From contig CACVAR010000355.1 of assembly GCA_902727905.1 (NCBI GenBank), positions 1-14,680 on the forward strand: a stretch of DNA of 14,680 bases, in the 5' to 3' direction. Both the position numbers and the translations under genes were made by a program. This document shows positions 6,478 through 13,853 of this stretch, in pieces. The notes below the pieces were generated by a model that saw nothing but the letters and a program-made list of their open reading frames with translations, was not told where the DNA came from and did not search any database. This stretch comes from an uncultured Sulfurovum sp. GTDB lineage: Bacteria > Campylobacterota > Campylobacteria > Campylobacterales > Sulfurovaceae. Numbering within the stretch: the first letter of the stretch is position 1; each line of letters opens with the position of its first letter.

Positions 6478-7158
6478 TTAGGCTTTAGGGTAAGCTTCCT
6501 CTAAAGTATTATATAGCTCTTCAGGAGTGATATCACTTCTGCTTGCTAGTATTTCTTGCATTACTACATTATCTTCTTTTCCATGCCACTCTTTGATGTA
6601 GGAACCATCTTTATACCCATGTGATTGTCTAAATTTATTTAAAATATTTTTACCAACATAAAGTGTGTAAAGTTCTGGTAGTTTTAGATTTAATTTTGAT
6701 GCCATGGTTAAAAATGAAATTACTAATGTATCAATATCACTATTACAAAAAAGTATTTTAATCATATTTTCGACAAGTTCAATTTCAGTATAAGGGTCAA
6801 GTTGCTCACCTTTTTCACTTTGGAGAAACTCATCAAAACTGTGCATACTTGTAATCGCAGTGGCGATGTCTGAAATAGAACCTTTATTCTCTATTTTATA
6901 AAGACGTAATGCTTCAGACATAACAAAGTGCCATATATCTACAATTTCAATTTTGATGTTCTCATAGTCTGGCGATGCATCGATATTTTTCCAGTGTTTC
7001 CAAGGGTAAGATTCAACAAGTTCAGCTGCTTCAAGATAGATACAACGTCGCCAGTCAATTTTTTTGCCATTTTTGGTCATACCAGCTTCCCAATTCTCTC
7101 CATTGGTCGCATCATTAAGTTCTTGTTGAAGTTCTAACATTTGTAAAATTCTATTCAT
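6478..7158 (-). CDS. dut: Dimeric dUTP diphosphatase
   Basis: This enzyme hydrolyses dUTP to dUMP and pyrophosphate, keeping uracil out of DNA and feeding dTMP synthesis. The 226-residue protein is of the all-alpha, dimeric dUTPase type (MazG-like fold), not the trimeric beta-barrel type. Visible hallmarks are NGENWEAG (19-26), WRRCIYLEAAELVES (36-50) with metal-ligand glutamates 43 and 46, WKHWKN (53-58), and EIVDIWHF (71-78) with Glu71/Asp74 completing the second metal-binding motif. This type is usual in Campylobacter and relatives, which supports the lineage call. The ATG directly follows the TAG of pdxJ with no spacer, so translation is probably coupled. Confidence 0.93.
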   Translation of the reverse strand: MNRILQMLELQQELNDATNGENWEAGMTKNGKKIDWRRCIYLEAAELVESYPWKHWKNIDASPDYENIKIEIVDIWHFVMSEALRLYKIENKGSISDIATAITSMHSFDEFLQSEKGEQLDPYTEIELVENMIKILFCNSDIDTLVISFLTMASKLNLKLPELYTLYVGKNILNKFRQSHGYKDGSYIKEWHGKEDNVVMQEILASRSDITPEELYNTLEEAYPKA

Positions 7159-7941
7159 CTATTGTCCTAATAATTCTTTCATATCAAGTATGGCTTTTTC
7201 AAGTCCTGTAAAAACAGAACGTGCAATAATACTTTGTCCTATATTTAACTCTTCTATGGTTTCTATGTCAGCGATTTCTTGGACATTTTGGTAGTTTAAT
7301 CCATGTCCTGCTGCCACTTGTAATCCAAGTTCCATGGCATGACAAGAGAGTGTACGGAGATTTGATACTTCTTCTTCTAAAATCTCTTTTAATTCAGAAC
7401 GAGGTAGTTCAAGCTCTTTAATAGTATGGTGTGTATTGCCTAAGTTTGCATATAACATAGCATATACATTTGCATATTTACCCGTATGAAACTCAATCCA
7501 CTCTACACCAAGTTTTTCAGACATTTCTACATTGTCCAGTGTGGGATCAATAAAAAGTGATATTTCAATTTCATGTTGTTTTAATCGACGAATGGTTTTT
7601 GTTAACTCTTCTGCATTAGAAAAAATATCTAAGCCACCTTCTGTGGTTACTTCTTCTCTTTTTTCAGGAACCAGAGTAACTCTATGAGGTTGCAGCTCAC
7701 ATACTATGTCTAGAATCTCAGGTGCTAAAGCACACTCAAGATTGACAGGTAGTGGAGAATGATAAATGATATTTAAAGCATCAATATCTTGAATATGTCG
7801 GCGATCTTCACGAAGGTGTATGGTGATTTGGTCTGCACCAGCACGTTTGACTATGCTAAGTGCATCTAATGGGTTAGGGTCAGCTACTTTTCGTGCTTCC
7901 CTTAAAACGGCAATATGATCTATGTTTACACCTAGTTTCAT
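7159..7941 (-). CDS. pdxJ: Pyridoxine 5'-phosphate synthase
   Basis: PdxJ condenses 3-amino-2-oxopropyl phosphate with 1-deoxyxylulose 5-phosphate, the last ring-forming step of the DXP-dependent vitamin B6 pathway. The 260-residue protein has NIDHIAVLREAR (6-17), TIHLREDRRHI (40-50), NLECA (67-71), VTLVPEKREEVTTEGGLD (88-105) and AAGHGLNYQNV (210-220). By comparison with E. coli, His42, Glu69 and His213 are the likely catalytic residues. A GGGAG lies six bases before the ATG. pdxA, the usual partner, is not next to it in this window; dut follows with zero spacing instead. The 54-base upstream gap is AT-rich, with a TATAAT on the minus strand at 7988-7983 that could be its promoter. Confidence 0.96.
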   Translation of the reverse strand: MKLGVNIDHIAVLREARKVADPNPLDALSIVKRAGADQITIHLREDRRHIQDIDALNIIYHSPLPVNLECALAPEILDIVCELQPHRVTLVPEKREEVTTEGGLDIFSNAEELTKTIRRLKQHEIEISLFIDPTLDNVEMSEKLGVEWIEFHTGKYANVYAMLYANLGNTHHTIKELELPRSELKEILEEEVSNLRTLSCHAMELGLQVAAGHGLNYQNVQEIADIETIEELNIGQSIIARSVFTGLEKAILDMKELLGQ

Positions 7942-7995
7942 AAGTAACTCCCTATAATATATGACGATTTGTTAAGAAATATATTATACTCTTTT

Positions 7996-9438
7996 TTACG
8001 TTTTAGACCCATTAGAATTTTTTGCCATTTTTTCGAGTTCATATTTTACCATTATGTCATAATAGTGTTGAATGGCATCAACATAATGCACGGGTTCATT
8101 ACCTCTAGCGCGACCATGTTTTAAGTCTTTGTAGTATTTCTTTTGAGATAAAAGAGGTAATACTGTTTTTAAATCATTCCAAGAGTTAGGGTTTTTATTT
8201 AACTTTTTAGCCAGTTTTTGTGCATCGTAAACATGTCCTAGACCAACATTATAAGCTGCAAGCGTAAATGCCCAAAGGTTTTTTCCTTCTAAGTTTTCTG
8301 GAAACTTTTTTCTCATCATATCAAAGTATTTTGCTCCACCATAGATACTTTGGCTTACTGAAAGACGATTTTTAACTTTCAATAGTTTTGCTGTATTATT
8401 AGTGAGCATCATCATACCTCTGACCCCTGTATAGCTTTTTGCAGCAGGATTCCAATGTGACTCTTGGTAAGATTGTGCAGCTAAGATAATCCATGGTATG
8501 TTATACTTTTCTCCAGCTTTTTTAAAAATCTTTTCATACTTTGGAAATCTTTTTTTGAGGCGTTTGGAAAATACTTTTGTGTCGTAGTAGTCAAATATTT
8601 TAAGAAATCCATAGTAAAAGTTATGTAGTTCTGCCATTTTTCCTGAACGCTCATATTTATTTAACCAACGAAAGAGACTTTCATTAAGTGAGTCATCACC
8701 TTGTCTAAGTATCCAACCCAAATGAAGTTTGGGTGTAAGGGTAATGGTAGAAACCAGTTCAGGGTAATAACGTTGACTAAGAGAAAAAATATGTGTGTCG
8801 GTTACCGTACAGTCAATCTCTTTTTTCCAAACTTTTTTTAAGAGATCCTGGGTTGAAAGGTTTTTAGTCATGTTAAAATCGAATCCATCTACTTCAGCTT
8901 GTATTTTTTCTAATGTTTTAGATGCACTAGTATTTTCTCCAACAGCAATGTTTAATACATTTAAGTGATTAATCTCAGTAGGCATTAGACCTCTTTTATG
9001 GAGACCATTATGGCAGATTAACTCTTCTTGAACACTGTTAAAGTAAGGACCAAATTTAAATTCATCTAATCTTTCTTGATTAATAGAGAGGGATGCTGCT
9101 GTTAAGTCACCAACACCACGTCTTGTCAGTTCTAAAGCTTTTTGAATTGTTGGTACAATGGTTAAGTTAAGTTCCAGATTCATACTTTTTGCATAATGTT
9201 TAAGTAGGTCATATTCAAATCCTTGATGATCATCCGAACCCACATAGTAAACTACAGGTGCATCTAATATAACAACATCTAAACGTTTTTTTTCTTTAAT
9301 TTTATCTAATAATGTAGCTGGCTTTGAGGTAATGATATTTTTATCATCACATTTATCTTGTTGGCAATAAGCAAGTTGTATGAGGTATCCCAAAATAAAG
9401 GCAACAGGTATTAAAATTTTAAAAGTAAATGATTTCAT
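7996..9438 (-). CDS. mltF: MltF-type membrane-bound lytic murein transglycosylase
   Basis: This enzyme cleaves the glycan strands of peptidoglycan, releasing 1,6-anhydro-muropeptides. The 480-residue protein starts with a signal sequence or anchor (about 7-24). A periplasmic solute-binding (SBP type 3) domain covers about 44-280, with GFEYDLLKHYA (73-83) and GDLTAASLSI (110-119). The lysozyme-like SLT domain runs from about 300 to 460, with SYQESHWNPAAKS (323-335), whose Glu326 is the expected catalytic acid, TGVRGMMML (337-345) and LAAYNVGLGHV (393-403). The two-domain layout is that of MltF. A clear AGGAG lies six bases before the ATG. Cys25 follows LAY, but Tyr at -1 does not fit a lipobox, so lipidation is unlikely. 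A 114-base gap separates it from hisS upstream, enough for its own promoter. Confidence 0.92.
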   Translation of the reverse strand: MKSFTFKILIPVAFILGYLIQLAYCQQDKCDDKNIITSKPATLLDKIKEKKRLDVVILDAPVVYYVGSDDHQGFEYDLLKHYAKSMNLELNLTIVPTIQKALELTRRGVGDLTAASLSINQERLDEFKFGPYFNSVQEELICHNGLHKRGLMPTEINHLNVLNIAVGENTSASKTLEKIQAEVDGFDFNMTKNLSTQDLLKKVWKKEIDCTVTDTHIFSLSQRYYPELVSTITLTPKLHLGWILRQGDDSLNESLFRWLNKYERSGKMAELHNFYYGFLKIFDYYDTKVFSKRLKKRFPKYEKIFKKAGEKYNIPWIILAAQSYQESHWNPAAKSYTGVRGMMMLTNNTAKLLKVKNRLSVSQSIYGGAKYFDMMRKKFPENLEGKNLWAFTLAAYNVGLGHVYDAQKLAKKLNKNPNSWNDLKTVLPLLSQKKYYKDLKHGRARGNEPVHYVDAIQHYYDIMVKYELEKMAKNSNGSKT

Positions 9439-9552
9439 ATAAGCTCCTCTTAACTTATAGTAACATCTTTATTTATATTTTTGTTTAAATATTTAAGACT
9501 TTAAAAAGTTTTATGAGGAGTCAGACTCAAAAAATATTGAGCTAATAGAAAT

Positions 9553-10767
9553 TTAAAAGTTTTTTTGTTCTCTTATTTCTTCATTTTTTTCTACAAGGTC
9601 TTTAACCCAAATAGTAGCATTTTTAAATTCATCTTCCCCAATAACAGCACAGTAACGCGCATTTACTTTGTCTGCATTTTTAAGATGTGCTTTGAGTTTT
9701 TTAGGAGCGTACTCAACGGAAACTTTCTCTGTCATTCTTTTTTTAGAAGCAAGAGGGAACAGAGAGTCAATAGCTTCTTCTTCCATAGCACCTAAATAAT
9801 AACCTTCACGTTCAACTTCTGGCATTTGAACCAGTTCCATAATACGCTCTATACCCAGTGCAAAACCAACAGCAGGCGTAGGTTTACCATCTAAAAACTC
9901 TACCAATTTATCATAACGTCCACCACCTGCAATGGCAGATTGAGAACCAATGTTGTTTGAAACAAATTCAAAAGCTGTTTTAGAGTAGTAGTCCAAACCT
10001 CTTACTAAGTGTGTGTCTACTTTATAGTTAATGTTTGCATCATCAAGCAGTTGTGTCAACTTTTTGAAGTCTGTATCACAAGAGTTACAAAGGTTGCTCA
10101 TAAGCTTTGGTGAGTCTTTTAACAGAGATTGACACTTTTCATTTTTACAGTCAAGCACACGAATAGGGTTTGTCTCTATTCTTCGGTTACAATCTTCACA
10201 AAGTTCATCTTTACATTCATTTAAAAACCCAATGAGTTTTTCACGGTAAGGAGGCATACACTCTGGACAACCTAAAGAGTTAATTTCGAGGTCATAGCCA
10301 ATACCAAGCTCTTTAAAAATGTCACCCACCATCGAGATAATACTAAAGTCTTCATAGACAGAACCCTCTCCAAAGCTTTCACAACCAAACTGGTGAAATT
10401 CTCTTAAACGCCCTTTTTGTGGACGCTCATAACGAAACATTGGTCCATAATAATAAAATTTAAACTTTTCGTTTTGTCGACGGTCAAGTTTTGCTTGAAC
10501 AAAAGAACGAACCACACCTGCTGTTCCTTCTGGACGCATACAGACATCGTTGTCACCTTTGTCCATAAATTGGTACATCTCTTTACCCACAATGTCTGAG
10601 CTTTCACCTACAGAACGTTTAAAAAGTTTGGTCTCTTCAAGTATGGGTGTTTCTATGTAGTTGTAACCATATTTATTTGCTATTTTTGTGGCTGTTTTAA
10701 CAATATGCACAAAACGTTCACTCTCTTCAAAAGTTAAGTCTTTCATCCCTCTAAGTGCGTTTATCAT
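9553..10767 (-). CDS. hisS: Histidyl-tRNA synthetase
   Basis: This class II synthetase charges tRNA-His. The 404-residue protein shows a motif 1 region (about 38-56), motif 2 FRYERPQKGRLREFHQFG (111-128), the HisA-type stretch LVRGLDYYSKTAFEF (254-268), AGGGRYDKLV (280-289) and motif 3 GFALGIERIM (301-310). A shortened anticodon-binding domain ends the protein. The insertion region between about 165 and 232 carries paired cysteines (CPEC 167-170, CEDC 190-193, C207, C212, CNSC 227-230), which could hold zinc; similar pairs occur in some other bacterial HisRS, by recollection. AAAGGA lies seven bases before the ATG. The 145-base gap upstream holds two palindromic sequences. Confidence 0.97.
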   Translation of the reverse strand: MINALRGMKDLTFEESERFVHIVKTATKIANKYGYNYIETPILEETKLFKRSVGESSDIVGKEMYQFMDKGDNDVCMRPEGTAGVVRSFVQAKLDRRQNEKFKFYYYGPMFRYERPQKGRLREFHQFGCESFGEGSVYEDFSIISMVGDIFKELGIGYDLEINSLGCPECMPPYREKLIGFLNECKDELCEDCNRRIETNPIRVLDCKNEKCQSLLKDSPKLMSNLCNSCDTDFKKLTQLLDDANINYKVDTHLVRGLDYYSKTAFEFVSNNIGSQSAIAGGGRYDKLVEFLDGKPTPAVGFALGIERIMELVQMPEVEREGYYLGAMEEEAIDSLFPLASKKRMTEKVSVEYAPKKLKAHLKNADKVNARYCAVIGEDEFKNATIWVKDLVEKNEEIREQKNF

Positions 10768-10810
10768 ATTGTGTTCCTTTGTAGACAGTATACGTCTGTT
10801 TTATTTGTGG

Positions 10811-10822
10811 AATTGTACAATT
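10811..10822. repeat. 12-bp palindrome upstream of hisS
   Basis: AATTGTACAATT is a perfect palindrome 44-55 bases upstream of the hisS start. A second near-palindrome, AGACAGTATACGTCT, lies between it and the gene and overlaps a minus-strand TATACT that could be the hisS -10 element. The placement suits an operator, but short AT-rich palindromes are common at this base composition. Confidence 0.3.
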
Positions 10823-10860
10823 TATTTTATAAAGTAAGGATTTTGTAATGAGTTGAAGTA

Positions 10861-10884
10861 CCTCTCTTTTAGCTTTAAGAGAGG
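10861..10884 (-). repeat. Hairpin downstream of the Cys-repeat gene
   Basis: CCTCTCTT (10861-10868) pairs with AAGAGAGG (10877-10884) over an eight-base loop, 29-52 bases past the stop codon of the Cys-repeat gene. No T tract follows on either strand, so it is not a standard intrinsic terminator. It could stabilise the 3' end of the message or slow polymerase. Confidence 0.4.
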
Positions 10885-10912
10885 ATAGGAAAAATAAAAG
10901 TTATAAGATCTT

Positions 10913-11263
10913 TTATTTACTTGGGCATTTCCCACTTGTACACTTTCCAGTTTTACAGTCTGTTGCACTACATTTAGCTTCTTTACAGCTAGGATCAGTA
11001 CATTTATTGTCGGTGACACATTTTGTGGTGTTGCATTTTTTAGTTTCGCACTTTTTAGTTTCGCATTTTGTACCATCACATTTTTCAACTGTACAGTTAC
11101 TATCAGCACATTTTTTAGATTTGTTTTTGTTCGCACAGCAACTTTTCATGTTTTTTTCAGTTACTACAGGAAATGGATTTGTTGGTGCTGGACCTGGATC
11201 TTCAGCACTAAGTAGGGTAAAAGTTGAGAGTAGTATGGCTAAGATAATCGTAATTTGTTTCAT
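10913..11263 (-). CDS. Secreted cysteine-repeat protein (C-x4-C array)
   Basis: The 116-residue protein has a signal peptide at about 1-20 (ending LLSA), a short Pro-rich stretch, and then a Lys/Thr/Cys array to the end. Fifteen cysteines are seen. Two are adjacent (42, 43). Thirteen are set at an exact five-residue pitch, 52-57-62-67-72-77-82 and, after one extra residue, 88-93-98-103-108-113, mostly as x-K-C-x-x. There are no other aromatic or hydrophobic core residues, so it cannot have a normal globular fold without metal or disulfides. At DNA level adjacent ETKKC units are near-exact 15-base tandem copies (11036-11065), indicating recent repeat growth. The start is supported by AAAGGA eight bases before the ATG. 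A periplasmic metal-binding (metallothionein-like) role is an inference; a substrate of a modifying system is also possible, though no such enzyme is nearby. Confidence 0.82.
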   Translation of the reverse strand: MKQITIILAILLSTFTLLSAEDPGPAPTNPFPVVTEKNMKSCCANKNKSKKCADSNCTVEKCDGTKCETKKCETKKCNTTKCVTDNKCTDPSCKEAKCSATDCKTGKCTSGKCPSK

Positions 11264-11330
11264 TATTCTAATCCTTTAAGTTTTTGATAGTTTAGTTTAT
11301 AATAAATTATGTAGAGAGAATGTGTAGTTT

Positions 11331-12002
11331 TTAATACGCTTTGGAATTTAATTCTAACCATTCATTTAAACTCTGCATTTCATCAAGACTTTTAGGTTGT
11401 ACTTTGAGTACCTCGGCAATACTTTTCACACCCATAGAGAGTAGATATTGTAAGTTGTCATCAAATTTTGCATTTTCTATAATGAAGATGTTGTCTTTAT
11501 GTACTTCAAACATATATCCACCATTAGGAATAGGCGTCATAGAAAGTGTAACAGTATAATGATCTTTAATAATACTCTCTTTTTGAGAATACATAAGCCC
11601 AATGTTATACCCTTCGTTAGCAAATCCTCGTATGGCAACTACTAAGACTTTGTTGTCTCCTTCTTTAGAAGAGTTAAAAATACTTATGATATCTTTTATG
11701 GTTGAAAACCCTGGAATATCATGAAATAGTGACTCAACATAAAAAGCAATTTGCGTTTTAATGAGATACCCAATAATATATAAAATGAATATGAAAAGAG
11801 CGAGAACACCAATAATCCATAAAAATTCATGATTTTGAGGGTTGATTCCTATAAAGTCTAAAAGCTTAGAGACAATTAAATCTATTTTGTCATAAAGCCA
11901 AAAGATTATCATGAGAATGGCAGCAATGGGTAAGATCCAAAAAAGACCTTGTATGGTTCTGTTTTTAAATTTTTCAGTAAATGTTTGTTCGTTATTTTGC
12001 AT
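11331..12002 (-). CDS. DUF502 family membrane protein
   Basis: The start is taken at the ATG read from 12002, because AAAGGA lies eight bases before it and a near-consensus promoter ends just upstream. A longer in-frame start at 12059 would lie upstream of that promoter. The 223-residue protein has two membrane segments (about 19-38 and 60-81), then the DUF502 landmarks DIPGFSTIKDI (95-105) and MTPIPNGGYMFEVHKDNI (155-172), with SMGVKSIAEV (189-198). DUF502 proteins are inner-membrane proteins without an established function. The next gene downstream, the Cys-repeat gene, starts 67 bases after the stop with its own SD. No terminator is visible in that gap. Confidence 0.85.
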   Translation of the reverse strand: MQNNEQTFTEKFKNRTIQGLFWILPIAAILMIIFWLYDKIDLIVSKLLDFIGINPQNHEFLWIIGVLALFIFILYIIGYLIKTQIAFYVESLFHDIPGFSTIKDIISIFNSSKEGDNKVLVVAIRGFANEGYNIGLMYSQKESIIKDHYTVTLSMTPIPNGGYMFEVHKDNIFIIENAKFDDNLQYLLSMGVKSIAEVLKVQPKSLDEMQSLNEWLELNSKAY

Positions 12003-12024
12003 GTATCTATTCCTTTGAAAGGGT

Positions 12025-12053
12025 ATTATATTCTTTTTAAGTGAAAGTTTCAA
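12025..12053 (-). promoter_or_regulatory. Near-consensus sigma-70 promoter for the DUF502 gene
   Basis: On the minus strand TTGAAA (12053-12048) and TATAAT (12030-12025) are separated by exactly 17 bases. Transcription would start near 12018, giving a leader of about 15 bases with the SD AAAGGA in it. This fixes the downstream gene start at 12002. Confidence 0.75.
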
Positions 12054-12170
12054 AGACAAATTAAGTTTTATATTGTTTAGTTTTTAACTACTCTTTTTAA
12101 TTTATTCCTATTAAGAATGTAAACTTTAATCATATGGTTATTTTTTTAATTAATCTTTATATCTTATAGT

Positions 12171-12176
12171 TATAAT
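12171..12176 (+). promoter_or_regulatory. Probable -10 element of the coiled-coil gene
   Basis: TATAAT lies 29 bases before the start codon and follows a T-rich stretch (12141-12165). No good -35 hexamer is present, as is common for housekeeping promoters in Campylobacterota. The 145 bases between this gene and the divergent DUF502 gene hold only these promoters. Confidence 0.45.
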
Positions 12177-12204
12177 TTTTTTAGGAAAATAAAAAGGAAA
12201 TAGG

Positions 12205-12615
12205 ATGCAAAAAATTATCTTAAGTCTATTGTTTTGTTCTGTTGTCACATTGGGAAATAGTGATGATAAGAACAAGAACGAGGCAAATGGTATATTGACC
12301 AAAACATTAACGGAAGTTAAAAGCTTCAAAAAAGAAAAAAATGAAGAAATTCAAATGCTTAAAACAGAAATTATGCTTTTAAGAAAGAAACTTAATGCTT
12401 CAAAAGTTAAGCAGCAGAAAGAAATTAAAAAAGTGAAAAAAAAGCTTGTTGTTAGTGAAAATAAAGTTTTAAAATATAAGAACTTTGAAGTAAAAGTAAA
12501 GAAAAAGCTTAAAGCTAATGAAGCAATCATTAAAGATTTGCATTTTATGCTTAAACATAAAAAACAAGTTGAAATGGATGAGTATGCTTTGGGTAGATAT
12601 TATTTTAATTTATAA
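12205..12615 (+). CDS. Secreted Lys-rich coiled-coil protein, unknown function
   Basis: The 136-residue protein has a good SD (AAAGGAAATAGG) before the ATG. Residues 1-19 look like a Sec signal peptide. Residues about 30-120 are almost entirely Lys, Glu, Leu, Val and Asn in heptad-like order with no Pro and no Gly after residue 29, so a long alpha-helical coiled coil is expected. A short tail, DEYALGRYYFNL, follows. The mature protein is strongly basic. It stands alone, with divergent DUF502 and convergent DUF819 neighbours. I do not recognise a family. A periplasmic structural or envelope-associated role is possible, but nothing in the sequence proves it; an SD, a promoter and clear codon structure make the gene itself likely real. 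Confidence 0.75.
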   Translation: MQKIILSLLFCSVVTLGNSDDKNKNEANGILTKTLTEVKSFKKEKNEEIQMLKTEIMLLRKKLNASKVKQQKEIKKVKKKLVVSENKVLKYKNFEVKVKKKLKANEAIIKDLHFMLKHKKQVEMDEYALGRYYFNL

Positions 12616-12643
12616 AAGAGAAGAAGTACTTGGGCTTCTTCTC
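12614..12643 (-). terminator. Terminator of the DUF819 gene
   Basis: GAGAAGAAG (12618-12626) and CTTCTTCTC (12635-12643) are perfect complements over an eight-base loop. On the minus strand the stem is followed by TTTT (12617-12614), and it lies nine bases past the DUF819 stop, so it fits that gene. It overlaps the end of the convergent coiled-coil gene; on the + strand no T tract follows. Confidence 0.6.
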
Positions 12644-12651
12644 AACTCCAT

Positions 12652-13812
12652 TTAGATAGAAATAAACTTTAAAACCTGCGAAACCCCCAGCCCCATAAAT
12701 GTTCCAAGTATATAACCCATCATTGCCATGAGTACCCCAATAGGTATGAGTGCCTTATGGTAGGCTCCAGCTAAAATCGGAGCAGAAGCAACCCCTCCAA
12801 TGTTGGCTAAAGAAGCTACCCCCAATGAAAACAAATCAAGTTTAAAGAGTTTTGCAAAAAGTACCATAAGCATTGCATGTATAGCTATAATGACAAAGCC
12901 AGCAAAAATATAGAGTGGTGCTTGGCTTAACTCTGCAAAATTAGCACGAGAAGCAATAAGGGCTACGATGAGGTAGAGCATAATGTTTGCTAAAGGTTGT
13001 GCCGAAGCTTCTTTAGAAAGTGGGGTCATGCCAAAAAGTATACCTGCTAGTGTTGCTATAATGACTATCCAAGTAGTGTTGGTTAGAAAACTTGTACTGG
13101 GTAATAAAGGCGCTAGGGCTTGGGCAATAACCGAAACCATAAGGGCTAAACCTAAGAGCATAAATAGAGAGGCAAAATTAATGGCTTTATGACGCGTTGC
13201 ATTGTCTAAGGTTTGACTTAGTTTGTTTAGCAATTCTCCATCTGCTTTTGTCCATTTGTTAAATTTGTTGGCAAAAGGAACAAGGGCAAGTAGTATCATG
13301 ACCCATATGGCATAGTCTATGCTATCTATGAGTAAAACATAACCCATTTTAGAGTCTGGTAATTCCAATGCTGCTTGAATGGCTACCATGTTTCCTGTTC
13401 CACCCATCCAAGAACCACTTAACGCACCAAAAGCTTTCCACGCACCTTCTTCAAAAAATCCGTTGAGTAAGAAGAACATGACAATGAATCCTAAGGAGAT
13501 ACTCAATGAGGCTAAAAAGAATGTAAGCAAGATTTTCTTCCCTAATTTAAAGATGCTTCTTATGTCACTTTGAAGTAACATTAAAAATATCATGGCTGGA
13601 AGTAGGTTAGATTTAAAACTTTTATAGGCTAAGTTTATCTCTTCTGTTTTTGTCCAAAGTTCAAGACTAGAGAGTGTCATAACTGTAAAGTATAAAATAA
13701 CAATGGCAGGTAAATAGTCAAAAAGTTTAGCTTTTGTCTCTTTTTCAAGATAAACAAGTAATGAAGCAATAAATATTAAAATGGTTAGGTAAGGGAAAGC
13801 TGTTGTTATCAT
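12652..13812 (-). CDS. DUF819 family integral membrane protein
   Basis: The 386-residue, highly hydrophobic protein has about ten or more membrane segments. It carries the family landmarks LEKETKAKLFDYLPAIV (22-38), GALSGSWMGGTGNMVAI (about 129-145) and SLANIGGVASAPILAG (about 333-348). The Gly/Asn-rich motifs in the two halves suggest an inverted-repeat transporter fold. DUF819 has been placed near secondary cation/anion transporters; that is from memory and the substrate is unknown. The ATG lacks a clear SD (ACTTCAAAA precedes it), but the N terminus matches the family start. The phospholipase-like gene ends 41 bases upstream on the same strand, so the two may be cotranscribed. A hairpin terminator follows the stop. 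Confidence 0.88.
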   Translation of the reverse strand: MITTAFPYLTILIFIASLLVYLEKETKAKLFDYLPAIVILYFTVMTLSSLELWTKTEEINLAYKSFKSNLLPAMIFLMLLQSDIRSIFKLGKKILLTFFLASLSISLGFIVMFFLLNGFFEEGAWKAFGALSGSWMGGTGNMVAIQAALELPDSKMGYVLLIDSIDYAIWVMILLALVPFANKFNKWTKADGELLNKLSQTLDNATRHKAINFASLFMLLGLALMVSVIAQALAPLLPSTSFLTNTTWIVIIATLAGILFGMTPLSKEASAQPLANIMLYLIVALIASRANFAELSQAPLYIFAGFVIIAIHAMLMVLFAKLFKLDLFSLGVASLANIGGVASAPILAGAYHKALIPIGVLMAMMGYILGTFMGLGVSQVLKFISI

Positions 13813-13853
13813 TTTTGAAGTATAGAGTATTTAGACTTAAACAGCATATTTGT

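Noticed and set aside
9364..9366. Cys25 of the MltF-type protein as a lipidation site
   Set aside because: The residue before it is Tyr, which lipobox rules do not allow; E. coli MltF is not a lipoprotein.
9500..9545. Short complementary stretches downstream of hisS as a terminator
   Set aside because: The stems are only four to five pairs with no T tract in the direction of transcription.
10822..11136. Minus-strand 104-residue frame rich in Asn, Lys and Val overlapping the Cys-repeat gene
   Set aside because: It is the other frame of the same repetitive DNA; the Cys-repeat frame has the signal peptide and SD, this one has neither.
12003..12059. Longer N terminus for the DUF502 protein, starting at 12059
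   Set aside because: It lies upstream of a good promoter and SD that serve the ATG at 12002, and the extra residues do not look like the family.
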